Shown here: positions 10,111-19,604 of the stretch, piece after piece
Numbering within the stretch: position 1 is the stretch's first letter
Layout of the letters: each line of letters begins with the position of its first letter
Assembly: GCF_020283565.1 (NCBI RefSeq)
Contig: NC_060064.1
Location: 26,432,337-26,496,336, forward strand
DNA length: 64,000 nt
Source: Trifolium pratense
Lineage: Eukaryota > Streptophyta > Magnoliopsida > Fabales > Fabaceae
Direction: 5' to 3'
The notes under the pieces: model-generated
Seen by the model: the letters and a program-made list of their open reading frames with translations, nothing else
Database searches by the model: none
Told to the model about the DNA's origin: nothing
Made by a program: the position numbers and the translations under genes

Positions 10111-10581
10111 TGATCATGACTTTATTCTTTTTTGTTGTAAATTAGCAATGAGAACTAAATGGTCCTCCTATATGCTCAACATTTATGGGCTTGTCCTAAA
10201 AATATGAAATTCTATACCATTCAAATGAACTTCAAGAATAACACTCCGAATGGTCCTTAAGTATAGAACATCTGCTTAAAGTATTAGATTTGTTGATATC
10301 TATTCTTTGTAGATTGAAGTGTTTCCAAGAAGCAAGGTAATTTCATTAGTGTAGTGTTATGCAAGGTGGTGCAGCCTTGTGGCTCTGCATCTAGTGGTAT
10401 CTATTCTGAATGAAAAAAGAGACAGAAATTTCAGTATATGCCTAACATATTGAATGTGAAATTGATAGAATTTGGGTTGGGCCTAACTAAATATTACTAA
10501 ACTTATTTTTAGGTCATCTCTCATTCAATGTGAGATACTAAGACTCAAACTCGTAACACATTGAATGTGACATTTTGTTTT
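10111..10581 (+). repeat. MIR2111 unit 1, upstream block
   Basis: This block recurs at 14175-14540, 50700-51100 and 58620-58920. Shared landmarks are TGGTCCTCCTATAT, GAACATCTGC..AAAGTATTAGATTTG, TGTTTCCAAGAAGCAAGG, GGTGCAGCCTTGTGGCTCTG and GACAGAAATTTCAGTATATG. At 10486-10555 it carries a degraded TRIM-type LTR in reverse orientation (GGGCCTAACT ... TTTAGGTCATCT) that unit 3 has at the matching place. The block has no coding potential and is most likely the promoter-proximal part of the duplicated MIR2111 segment. Confidence 0.75.
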
Positions 10582-10671
10582 TGTTGGAGATTTGTGTTGG
10601 TCTCATTTTGCTAAAACAAATATTCAAGCTAGATGTTGGACTGAATGTTTCAACATCAGGTACAAGCAAGA

Positions 10672-11041
10672 TGTTGGCTAGTATTGGGTTTTTGTGATTG
10701 GCTACATTTTGCAAAAGCCAATTCTAGCCAGATGCTGGACAAGATGCTGCAAGCATTCGCGTACAGCATTATCCGCTCTGTTTTGCGCAGAATTTTATAT
10801 CATATCAAAGACAAGATTTGTTTCGATTATATATGCAAGCTTATGCGCCAAGCCAAAATGAGTCTTGTTCTCCAAGTTTCTTGAAGGCAGTTTAAGTATT
10901 ATTATTTAAAACAAAAATATAACATGTTATTTTTTTGCGTGAAATAAAACTTGGTTATATTTTTTAAAATAATTTATGGCTGGCCGCAATTCTTACAGTT
11001 ATGTGTGTCTGAAAACCTAGCTTGCACATCAAGACAATTAA

Positions 11042-11125
<84 letters not shown>

Positions 11126-11717
11126 AAGCCTCAGGCCTATTCAACGTGTATTTTCTAAACCGTGTTCACTAAAAGTGTGTGTTTTAGGGTTTAGTGTTTT
11201 GTGTTAATTATGAGTCTTTCTTGTGTCACTTTGATGCAAGTTTAGGACCGTGTCTTGGGTTTTAATTGTAAACTACTCCTAAGCTTTGAAGCACAGAGTT
11301 AGTGTGTATGTTTCACTCGAGAGCTTTTAAGCGAGAGTGGAATCTAGTTTCTTAGGAGGTTGTCTCAATCTTTGATCGTTATAAAGTTGACAGCAACACA
11401 GTACGTGTTGTTAGAGGGAATTGGGACGGGGTCTCATATCTAGGAGGTTCCTAGGTAGGATTGCACGGGTAGTGTCTAGGCGATAAGTCAAGTACCGGGT
11501 GTTGGTCGAGGGCTTTGAACTAGAGCTATTATAGTGGATTCATTCTTGGATTGGTATCCCCCTAGAGTAGCTGACGTTGCACAGAACTGAGTTAACAAAC
11601 AATCTGTGTTATTTATTTTTTCTGCTGTTTATCGCTTTATTATATTCAGCGTTTATATTGCTACAACAATTGCTGTAGCATCTTGCGTAACATCTGTTCA
11701 CTGCGTGCTAGATTTCA
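10672..11717 (+). mobile_element. Solo LTR, Sirevirus-like subfamily A, nested in the subfamily B LTR
   Basis: It is homologous over its whole length to the LTR at 29731-30697 (reverse strand there): TTTTGTGATTG near the start, CTGGCCGCAATTCTTACAG, AGCTTGCACATCAAGACAATT, and CACTGCGTGC near the end. A TA microsatellite of about 77 bases stands where the relative has its TATA box. It interrupts LTR B at the GAATGTTTCAACAT word. The exact ends and target duplication are uncertain. Confidence 0.78.
11046..11122. repeat. (TA)n microsatellite, about 38 units
   Basis: A pure TA run between AAAGAC and TGTGAAGCC. The related LTR at 29731-30697 reads GAAGACTATAAATACGTGAAG at this place, so the run replaces the LTR TATA box. 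Confidence 0.95.
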
Positions 11718-12628
11718 GATAGAATGCTTCAACATTGGATACAACATCCAGCGGGCCGGGCCTTGCGTTTTCTTAATCTCGCGCCTTATTCTATTTATGG
11801 AATCCACGTTATTTTTCTTGTGCGCCAAGTAGCGCCTTTCCTAATGTTCTAGAAGGTGGCCATGACCTAGTTTTGTTTCAGAATGTATCAACTATTTTAG
11901 GAAACAAAACATTTGATTCAGGAATATTCCTAGAAGGAACTTTCGAACCTGCTGCGTTATTGAAGCCCAATTGAAGACCTAGCCCGTGCTAGCTCAGGTT
12001 ATATAAAGGAAGACTGAACCCTTGTGCAAATCACTGAAGCCGCAATTGTGTTTTACAAAGCGTGTGTTTAGAGTTTTAGTATTGTTCATTGTGAGCGTTT
12101 TCTTGTAATGCATTGATTCAAGACTAAGGACTGTGTGTTATTGAGTTGTAATATCTCCAAAGTTTTTAAGCAAGGAGATTAGTTGTGTGAACCATTCCTA
12201 AGCTTTGAAGTACGGAGTTGGTGTATGTTTAAGAAGTGTGTCTTCATTACAAGCTGTAACGTTTATGATCACAGGGGCTGTGATTAAGAGGAGGTGAGTT
12301 GGGACCTTATACCTAGGTGTGTCGTAGGCAGAGTATAGCACAGGTAGTGATTAGGTGATAAGTCATAAACAGGGCGTTTAATTAAGGCTTTGAACTAATA
12401 CTATCATAGTGAATTCACTCCTGGATTGATATCCCCCAGAGTAGGCTGTTATGCTGAACTGGATTAACAAATAACTGTGTTATTTAGTTTCTTGTTATTT
12501 ACATTTACTCTTGTTCATCTAGTACTGTGTTGAAGTAGTGTTGGATCATCGGATCAAACATCACAATCTCATTACAGTGTTGGAGCATCACATTCAATAT
12601 CGGGATACTAGTGTGCCAGAATTATTCA

Positions 12629-13144
12629 ATGATTGTAGAGCCTATGCTTGATACATGTATATGCTGCAAATCTGCAATCACCTAATATAATTTGTATCTA
12701 TCCACGGCTGATGTAGCCTGGATATATATGAGATTATGATATGAGATTATGATATGAGATATAAAGATGAGAAGCTGTCACAAAGCAAAATAGTTGGTAA
12801 CAAGATACAACAAACAAAATGCCGCAAATATAATGTACCACGAACTCAAATAGCGTACCGACTATGTATACTCCTAACGTACCGAATACTTTGAGGGTCG
12901 TGTACCGCGTTCCAGAATGCGTACCACAAAGTGATTTGCGAACCATGTGACTACGGGCAAATTAACCTTTTGAGAGTGAGTTCTAAAGTATTGCACGGAT
13001 AAGATGGATCTATAATAAAGCAGATTCTTTTGTTACACATTGCTATAAGTGATCTAAATACTTTTCAAAAAAGCGCATTCAAAGAAAGAATCTTTAAAAA
13101 AATATGATTGGCTCCCAAATTTTGTCGAATATGTTTGAGGAAAA
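12629..13144 (+). repeat. MIR2111 unit 1, middle block up to the promoter
   Basis: Conserved with 51105-51655 and 59390-59720, and in part with 43018-43606. Landmarks: AGCCTATGCTTGATACAT, CCACGGCTGATGTAGCC, AGATGAGAAGCTGTCACAAAG, TAATAAAGCAGATTCTTTTG, and ATATGATTGGCT. It is non-coding and ends at the TATA box of the MIR2111 transcript. Confidence 0.75.
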
Positions 13145-13152
13145 CTATAAAT
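13145..13152 (+). promoter_or_regulatory. TATA box of MIR2111 unit 1
   Basis: CTATAAAT, with the following TCCTATAATCG..CAGA.GTTTCA.AATCAAAC. It is found at the same place in unit 4 (51656) and in changed form in unit 5 (59721). It lies about 100 nt before the first hairpin, a normal distance for a plant pri-miRNA promoter. The conservation between copies supports it, but transcription was not tested. Confidence 0.65.
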
Positions 13153-13244
13153 TCCTATAATCGCCCAGATGTTTCATAATCAAACATAATTCAGCATTCT
13201 TCTCCTAGTCTCATTTGCTTAATACAACCAATTGGGGTCGGTGT

Positions 13245-13345
13245 TAATTGGGTGAGGATAGTGTAATCTCTGCATCCTAAGGTTTAAAACAATGTTTGTG
13301 TTGTATCTACTTAGGATGCATATTACATATTCCTTAATATCAATG
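13245..13345 (+). ncRNA. MIR2111: MIR2111-like hairpin 1 of unit 1, degenerate
   Basis: The 5' arm (13264-13286) matches miR2111-5p except for an extra CT after UAAUCU and a G-to-A change late in the arm. The 3' arm reads TTAGGATGCATATTACA (13311-13327) and can pair back. The flanks GGTGTTAATTGGGTGAGGATAG and TTCCTTAATATCAATG extend the stem as in the intact copies. The inserted dinucleotide would shift or unpair the mature region, so this hairpin probably does not give the standard 21-mer. Confidence 0.7.
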
Positions 13346-13366
13346 TAAATTATACCTATTAAATGC

Positions 13367-13472
13367 ATATTGGGTGAGGATGGGATAATCTGCATCCTGA
13401 GGTTTAGAAGAGCAGTCGCATAATTGTAACTAAACCTTGGATTGCAGATTATCTCTTCCTCATAACCAATGC
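13367..13472 (+). ncRNA. MIR2111: MIR2111 precursor hairpin 2 of unit 1, exact mature sequence
   Basis: Bases 13386-13406 equal the conserved 21-nt miR2111-5p (starts UAAUCUGCAUCC, ends GAGGUUUA). The star arm CCTTGGATTGCAGATTATC lies at about 13435-13453. The lower stem pairs TTGGGTGAGGATGGGA with TCTTCCTCATAACCAA. miR2111 guides cleavage of F-box kelch-repeat mRNAs; in legumes the target is TML, a root suppressor of nodule formation, and the miRNA moves from shoot to root. Loop about 27 nt. Likely transcribed with hairpins 1 and 3 from the TATA box at 13145. Confidence 0.92.
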
Positions 13473-13542
13473 AGAACTATGGAGTCAGCTTAATAGTTTC
13501 CATCTTCCAATGGTGGAATTTTCCTTCATGGTGGAGTCAGTA

Positions 13543-13650
13543 TAAATATTGTGTAGGGATTAGATAATCTGCATCCTGAGGTTTACAACAGCTATATTTT
13601 AGTTGTCTTTAATCCTCAGAATGCAGATTACCGCATCCTTATTGTCACTC
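13543..13650 (+). ncRNA. MIR2111: MIR2111 precursor hairpin 3 of unit 1, exact mature sequence
   Basis: Bases 13565-13585 equal miR2111-5p exactly. The opposite arm, 13612-13632, reads ATCCTCAGAATGCAGATTACC and pairs with the mature strand with only two or three mismatches, the best duplex of the unit. The lower stem is shorter than in hairpin 2 (TGTAGGGAT opposite CGCATCCTTA). It lies about 180 nt downstream of hairpin 2, with GGTGGAATTTTCCTTCATGGTGGAGTC between them. The same spacer occurs in unit 4 before its third, decayed hairpin. Confidence 0.92.
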
Positions 13651-14174
13651 ATGCTAATTCTTATGGTTTGCAACTTTCGTTCTTTGTAGCTTAAATTTGT
13701 GCCACATATCTTGTGATGTAAAACTTCCAAATACCAATAGTTGGTTTCTCTGTTATTACAATGCAAAACTTCCTTCTTATTTTCACAAATATGAAGCTTG
13801 TACTTATTTTTCTAGCCCTCTAAGAAGGTTTTATTAGGATTTTCTCTTGAACAGAAAAGAACATACGTTTTTCCATTTTTGTTAAAATTTTCTCCTTTTA
13901 ATTTTCTGCATGTCAATTCACTATCAAACCTTGTGAACATTATGCTATTGGCAAGCTATTGCTTTGATTCCAGAATATAGTATTGTTGTTTGCATATGCT
14001 ATCCTCTTTTTTCTACTTAAGATTTTCATACTAATTTCATATTTTCTATAGTATATAGTATTAACCAATGAGCCAATGACAAATCTGTGAAATAGATTTT
14101 AGATACTAATTTTGAAGATTTTGAATGGCAGGGTGTTACATGAATCAAGAGATGCCATGAATCAGTGAAAGAAC
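13651..14174 (+). other. 3' flank of MIR2111 unit 1
   Basis: AT-rich, without ORFs. GTCACTCATGCTAATTCTTATGG, just after hairpin 3, has a counterpart at about 52310-52340 in unit 4. Nothing else is recognisable before unit 2 begins. Confidence 0.5.
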
Positions 14175-14544
14175 TTAATCAAAAGGGGTAAATTAGTAAT
14201 GAGAACAAAATGGTCCTCCTATATATATGCTCAACAATTATGGGCTTGTCCTAAAAAAATTGAAATTCTATACCATTCAAATGAACTTCAAGAATAACAC
14301 TCTGAATTAATGGTCCTTAAGTATAGAACATCTGCATAAAGTATTAGATTTGTTGATATCTATTCTTTGTAGATTGAAGTGTTTCCAAGAAGCAAGGTAA
14401 TCTCATTAGTGTAGTGTTATGCAAGGTGGTGCAGCCTTGTGGCTCTGCAACTAGTGTTATCTATTCTGAACGAAAAAAGAGACAGAAATTTCAGTATATA
14501 CCCAACATATTGAATGTGACATTGATAAAATTTGCTTCTCTAGT
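14175..14544 (+). repeat. MIR2111 unit 2, upstream block (hairpins lost)
   Basis: Close copy of 10111-10480: AATGAGAACAAAATGGTCC, then GCAAGGTGGTGCAGCC and GACAGAAATTTCAGTATA. Similarity breaks off near 14545, where LINE sequence starts. No miR2111 sequence follows, so the hairpin part of this unit was deleted or replaced. Confidence 0.75.
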
Positions 14545-16262
14545 AGTAATCTACAACCAAAGACATTAACTTTGGACGGAACATCGTTCTTCCGAAGCTT
14601 GTTGACAACTAATACTACATTTGAATCAAGAACAATGGGGTTGCAAGACTGTATATAACAACAAAGTATAGTAGTAATTAACAGAAAAGAGACTGACCGA
14701 ATCCGGAATCCAACGCCATTTATCTTAGGTATTTGATGGGAAAATAGAGCCAACCAATAGATCCTTAAGCTCATCTTGTTGTTGTTCATCATTGTTGGAT
14801 AATGCTTCAGACCAATGCCAAGACCATGGGAAGCTTCCCGTTCCAACTCAGCCTATCTACAATCATAACATCCTGACGTTCTTCTTTAGCAAATAGATTG
14901 GAGAATAAGTCACAAAATGAAACTTTACCAAACCACTTAAACCTCCGGTTGGATATTTGTGTATTGGCCTCATTTTGCTAAAACAAATATACTATTAAGA
15001 TGTTGGACCAAATGTTTCAACATGTGGGTACAACATCCAGTGTGCCCTATTTCGCGCTTTATTTACACGTCAGATCTTTTGAAGATTATATATGGAAATA
15101 ACGCACGCTTACTTGTGCGCCAAGACGCGGGTATTCTCGAAACCTAAAGAAGGTGGCATTGCTTTGCTGTCTTCGAAAAATGTTTCAACATTTAAGGAAA
15201 TAGGTTATTTTGGTTCTAGAATTTGTATGCTGGACATTGCATGGACTAGCTGCGTTTGAAGCCCTATTTGTTGATCAATCCCATGGTTGCTCAGAGTATT
15301 TAAAGGAAGACTTAAAACCTGATTTTACTAATGAAGCCGTTATTGAAGAAGAGTGTCTTTAGGGTTTGAGTCTTTTCATTGTTCATTGTTTATTGTGAGC
15401 TTCTCTAGTATCACCTTGATGCTAGAGTAGGATTGTGTTATTGAGTTGTAATTTGTGAACTACTCCTAAGTTTTGAAGTACAGAGTTGGTTTGTGTTATT
15501 GGAGTTGTCCTCCATCGGATTTTTATTAGTTGTATTCATAGGTTGTGTGATTGAGGGGAAGTGAGATGAGATCTCATATCTAGGAGTTCCTAGGTAGAAG
15601 TTAACACGGGTAGTGATTAGGTGAGAAGTCGTAAACTGTGAGTTTGCTGAGGGCTTCAAACTAACACTATTATAGCTTGCGCCTCTAGAGTAAGTGAGTT
15701 TACACCAAACTGGGTTAACAAATAACCAGTGTCATTTATTTTTCTGCCTTTATATTTATTTTGTTCATTATGCTATGTGTTAATACCATGTTGGAACATT
15801 AGACTCAACATTCGTTCACTATTCTGGTGTTGCAACATCGTGTACAACATCTGTTACTAGCGTGCCATAATTTCACCTCCAAAACCCAATGTTCTTTCCA
15901 TTACCATCACTACAACTCACGTTAAACCGATCAGCCTCCAACGACCTACCAATGCCTATGACATCCTTCCACCAAATAGACTCCTTACCACCAACCTATG
16001 TTGTTACTCTGCTTAATATTTTAGTGGGTAAATGACCGTATCTAAAACACAACAAATCGGCCCACTTTGCATCTTTGTCTACTAAGAATCTCCATTTCCA
16101 TATGCTTAACAACGCCGCATTGAAGACTTTAAGTTTTTTCACCCCTAAACCTCCTTGATCCTTCAGTTAGTATAGTCTTTTAGATATATATTTGCTTGTA
16201 ACTTTCATTATGTTATGCCATTGTAACTCCATTGAAACCCTAGCTACCTTTTATCTTTTGGT
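14545..16262 (-). mobile_element. LINE (L1) ORF2 fragment, split by a solo LTR
   Basis: On the minus strand it matches the fragment at 43607-44110 (RC landmarks: GAGCTTAAGGATCTATTGG, GGCGTTGG, AAGTGGTTTGG). Translation in broken frames gives the region C-terminal to the L1 reverse transcriptase: words like VKNLEVFNAAL, W.WRF, WW.DV.GIG and GNNDEQQLDELKDLL. The reading frame is broken by stops. The LTR at 14947-15875 sits inside it; joined across that gap the flanks match the uninterrupted copy at 43.8 kb. Confidence 0.7.
14947..15875 (+). mobile_element. Solo LTR, Sirevirus-like subfamily B (929 bp)
   Basis: Homologous to 10582-12628. Its first base is changed (GGTTGG for TGTTGG) and it ends GTGCCATAATTTCA. 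A perfect 5-bp target duplication CCTCC flanks it (14942-14946 and 15876-15880). No internal region remains, so it arose by LTR-LTR recombination. It carries the landmarks GATCTCATATCTAGGAG and GGGTTAACAAATAA. Confidence 0.85.
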
Positions 16263-17170
16263 ATATCTCTATTATTAACATATGGTATTAGAGTTCGATT
16301 GGGGAGCAATAAGTGAGTGGTGATAAATCATGGATGCAGAGAGACTCATATGAATTCTATCAAAACAGAAAATTATATAGAAAACAATAAAACAAATAGC
16401 AGAATACTATTCAATATTTCAAAATTCTAATTTCTACTATATAGTAACTTATTGGCCTTTAAGTCTTACTCCAACTGCCATCCATAATCACATAAGTACA
16501 ACATAAACTAATAAAATATATTGGTTTGAAATCCTTCGATCAACTTAAAAATCAAGCTAACTCACAATAACATAAAATTAAAATTGAGAATACAAAACTT
16601 GGAGGACATCCAAGTTTGGACCTAAAACAAATGACAACTATGCCTCATTAAAAACCTTACCTTTAAATCCTACAGGATAAATCAGGTGAAGGGAAAAAGA
16701 GTGCAGTCTCAAAGAAAACTAACATAATCTATATTCAAGAAGAAAAAATTTATTCGTAAAAAAGAAATTACATATATTAGTGGGGAATGGGGGTAGCATC
16801 CATTATTTTTGAGAGAATAATCCAACAAACTCTATGGAACACCCTAATGCTCCACTTTATTCTCATGAAAATTTTGGGCCTGCATATAATTCATTAAAGA
16901 TAAATATGTAAGAAGCATGGGGTGAGATAAGTTATAAATCACTTCAAGTTTTATAACAATTTCAATTGATTGAAACAAATACACAAAAGTACATTTGAAA
17001 AACCAAACCGTCAAAGGTGTACATATACTTGTACAAGATATGTATATCAAATGCAAAGTTCATCCACCTCTCCTCCTTTTGCATATTGTACCAATAATTC
17101 AAACTCAAGAAAGTATACTAGAGGACATGTCACAAAAAGAGGAACAACACACTTTTGGGTGAATTGAAGT
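16263..17170. repeat. 3' flank shared by duplicated units (counterpart at about 52.8-53.3 kb)
   Basis: Similar to 52790-53290: AATAATCCAACAAACT, CCACTTTATTCTC, GAAACAAA.ACACAAA, CCAATAA.T.AACTCAA. On the minus strand it looks like untranslated 3' sequence, and I find no exon. Bases 16263-16380 contain the end of a TRIM-like piece also present at 44215-44290 (GGGGAGCAATAAGTGAGTGGTGAT). Confidence 0.5.
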
Positions 17171-17806
17171 ACATCGCACGTTGACTACTATGATATTGTT
17201 AGGTGATTAGTCAGGGTTTCACAGCTTTATAATTATGCCCTAACGTCCAAGGATCGACGTGAATAATTGGGGTTTCCATACCGAAGCTTAAACACCTCCA
17301 GGCTTAAACAGTGGATTAAACTCCTACAAACTTATATAATGATTAAAGTTAGGTAGCCTAAGTATTAGGAATCAATTGGACCTCAAAAACATGATTTTTC
17401 TCGATAGGAAAGTCCCAATAGATTGGGACAGTTACAGGATACTTCCAATCTATTGAAATATGGTTTTTGCCACATGAACAGTGTTTTCAATCTATTGAGG
17501 CAGACTGACAGGTTTCTCAATCGATTGGCCCTGTCGAATTTGAAAAACAGTTGCTCAATGCGAAGGTCATAACTTGAGCTATGATTATCCGATTGAGACG
17601 AATAAAACGGAGATGAAAAGAGCTACAACTTTCATTCTGACAAAAATAGTTTTTCTGCACTTTTTAAACTATGAATCTCAATTTTCAAACTTCCCAAAAC
17701 CTCATTTTTGATCCCATAGCACCCAAGAACCTCTCTAATCACTATACACGGTTATGTTTCTGAACTTAGATGCAAAGATAGTTGGTCATGCATTTATAAC
17801 TAGTGG
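17171..17806 (+). mobile_element. LTR-like fragment with repeated CAATCKATTG palindromes
   Basis: Between 17400 and 17545 near-palindromes of the form CAATCTATTG or CAATCGATTG occur four to five times, separated by about 40 bases. The following GAAGGTCATAACTTGAGCTATG and AACGGAGATGAAAAGAGCTACAAC are words I associate with plant gypsy LTRs. The sequence seems to continue at 25377-25480 beyond the CACTA element. No TG/CA ends or target duplication identified. Confidence 0.4.
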
Positions 17807-17814
17807 TGACACTA

Positions 17815-18070
17815 GTAGAAAAATGACTTTTGGCTAAGAGATTCCACTACTGGTATGTCAATACCAGTAGTTAAAACCATTTGACCAAAGGATTCCACTA
17901 CTGATATTTGAATATCAGTAGTGAAAAGTTCATAGACAAGGGATTTCACTACTGGTTTTCTTAAATCAGTAGTGAAAAGTGGACACGGTGGCAATGTTGT
18001 AATTACGTTGAAATTTGTTTTAATTGTATTTCACTACCGATTTGGTATTCACCCGTAGTGGAATCCCTAT
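17815..18070. repeat. Left subterminal hairpin array of the CACTA element
   Basis: Four palindromic units of 50-70 bases. Each has ATTCCACTACTGG or a variant followed within 10 bases by its complement (for example CTGGTATGTCAATACCAG). The last one uses CACTACCGATTTGG...CCCGTAGTGG. They match the array at 24865-25360. Confidence 0.85.
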
Positions 18071-18483
18071 TAGTGTTCATTAATTAATTTGTTCATTCTC
18101 ATTCCATTCCCAATCCCTAACATACGCGAAGCCAAAACTCGCCATCTTCATCGTCCCAAGTTCTTCAAATCGCCAAATCCCTAAATCAAAACACTCCTGC
18201 GCCAAATCCCAATCATTCTCCAATCTCTTCTTCGTTTTCATTCGGTTTCATTCTCCAATCATTCCCTTTATCGTCCCATCGAGAGAAGCGATCGAACCCT
18301 AGACGGCCGACCCTGCAGAACGCCTAATCGCCTCCAAATTTCTTCGTTTTCATTCGGTAAAGGTATGAATAAATCAAACTTCCTCCAAATTTCATTCGTT
18401 TTTGTTTTCATTCTTGTTCATTCGTTTTCATTCGCTTGGGTTAGACATTGTTTTTCGAGATTACGAGAGACCCGAGTAAGAAA

Positions 18484-18855
18484 ATGATGATGAAAGGTAG
18501 AGGAATGGGTAGGAATAGGATTAATCCTGTTCAAACAAGTTCAAGTCATATGGGTGATAAGGATAAGATTCAAGGTATTGATTTTGCTTATTGGTTAAAG
18601 AGTGTTGTTACAAGTAAAGATTTTGTTGTTGTGAAAATGGATGTTGAAGGTACTGAGTTTCATTTGATACCTAAGTTGATTCAAACTGGTGCTATTTGTT
18701 TGATTGATGAGCTTTTTCTTGAGTGTCATTATAATAGATGGCAGAGATGTTGTTCTGGTCAGAGAAGTTCTAAGTTTCAGAAAAGTTATTCTGATTGTTT
18801 GGATTTGTTTACTGAACTTAGAGATATTGGTGTTCTTGTTCATCAATGGTGGTGA
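18484..18855 (+). pseudogene. Captured C-terminal fragment of a DUF7870/FkbM-type methyltransferase-like gene
   Basis: Open in frame from at least 18448; the first ATG is 18484 and the stop is at 18853-18855 (123 residues). The reading carries the C-terminal signature of a conserved plant family: DFVVVKMDVEGTEFHLIPKL, CLIDELFLECHYNRWQRCC and a terminal GVLVHQWW. KMDVEGTE resembles the conserved segment of FkbM-like methyltransferases. The N-terminal half is absent. It sits next to the left CACTA array and is free of stops, so it was captured recently or kept open by chance. Upstream bases 18120-18360 look like a 5' untranslated exon. A working enzyme is unlikely; a chimeric transcript is possible. 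Confidence 0.75.
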
Positions 18856-19228
18856 TAATCCATAGTGTACAAACTTGTTTGTATAGGTTTTTTTTATACT
18901 AGGGTTTTATATGATTAAATTGATTCTTTTGTAGATTCTTTTTTAGTCAATTGTAGAGTTTAATGAATGAAAGATTTTGTTTATTCTATCGCATTTAAAT
19001 AATAGTTATTGAAACTCAAGCTATAAAGCGCCGACACAAACATGAACGCCGAATGTGACATAAATACGGACACTAGATACATCTTCAATATAAAGTATCG
19101 GTGCTACATAACTCAAGCGTTTGAAAAGAAGCATATCTGGTACTCCAGCAGGCCTCTGGTATGTTATCGTTTATTTGATGAATCTGTCAATTCTATAATA
19201 GGCGTTTTTACTAATATGTGTTTGTGGG
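18856..19228 (+). other. Captured 3' untranslated sequence
   Basis: AT-rich sequence after the natural-looking stop codon of the captured fragment, up to the copia element. Probably the 3' UTR that came with it. No further exon is certain. Confidence 0.4.
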
Positions 19229-19452
19229 TGTTAGGAATGGTTAGCTTGTGCCTTAAGAAATGGTTGCAGCCTGAGCCAAGCCATGCCTGCTGGCCTGCAG
19301 ATGGGCGCGCGCGTGCCAAGCCTGGCCTGCCTTGCCTTGCCTGCAGGCTTGCATAGCCAACTGGTTGGCTTGAGCTGCAAGCTAGTGTACTTTGCCTATG
19401 AAAGGCTTTATGATCAATGGAATAAACGAGCTGATTACCCCTAAAAACAACA
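19229..19452 (+). repeat. 5' LTR of young copia element
   Basis: Starts TGTTAGGAATGG and ends AAAAACAACA. Compared with the 3' LTR it has T for C in AAATGGTTGCAG and G for A in the TATA box (CTATGAAAG at 19396-19404). So the promoter copy upstream of gag has a damaged TATA box. Confidence 0.95.
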
Positions 19453-19604
19453 ATTGGTATCAGGTTCTCTCATCTAGGGACCTGAAGAGAGAGAAATTGC
19501 AATTTCCTAACCAAATTAGTTGCAACCGTTTTTGCAACCGTTTTCCGTTAGATCATCTTCGTTCTTCCTCGTTCTTTCTCATCTGAAGCCTCTTCTCCTC
19601 AGCA

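Larger units (their letters stand above)
10582..12628 (+). mobile_element. Solo LTR, Sirevirus-like subfamily B, with a nested LTR
   Basis: It begins TGTTGGAGATTTG and ends near GTGCCAGAATTATTCA. It aligns along its length with the LTR at 14947-15875, apart from an insertion at 10672-11717. It shares the R/U5 landmarks of the Sirevirus LTR at 29731-30697 (GTCTCATATCTAGGAGG, GGTTAACAAA). No primer binding site or internal region follows. It lies inside unit 1: the flanks ACATTTTGTTTT and ATGATTGTAGAGCC are contiguous in units 3 and 4. I see no clean 5-bp target duplication. Confidence 0.8.

Noticed and set aside
10951..11172. Open frame of alternating Ile-Tyr
   Set aside because: It is the translation of the (TA)n microsatellite.
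17815..18070. Regularly spaced palindromic repeats resembling a CRISPR array
   Set aside because: Plant nuclear DNA, variable repeats, and position at the end of a CACTA element explain them as transposase binding sites.
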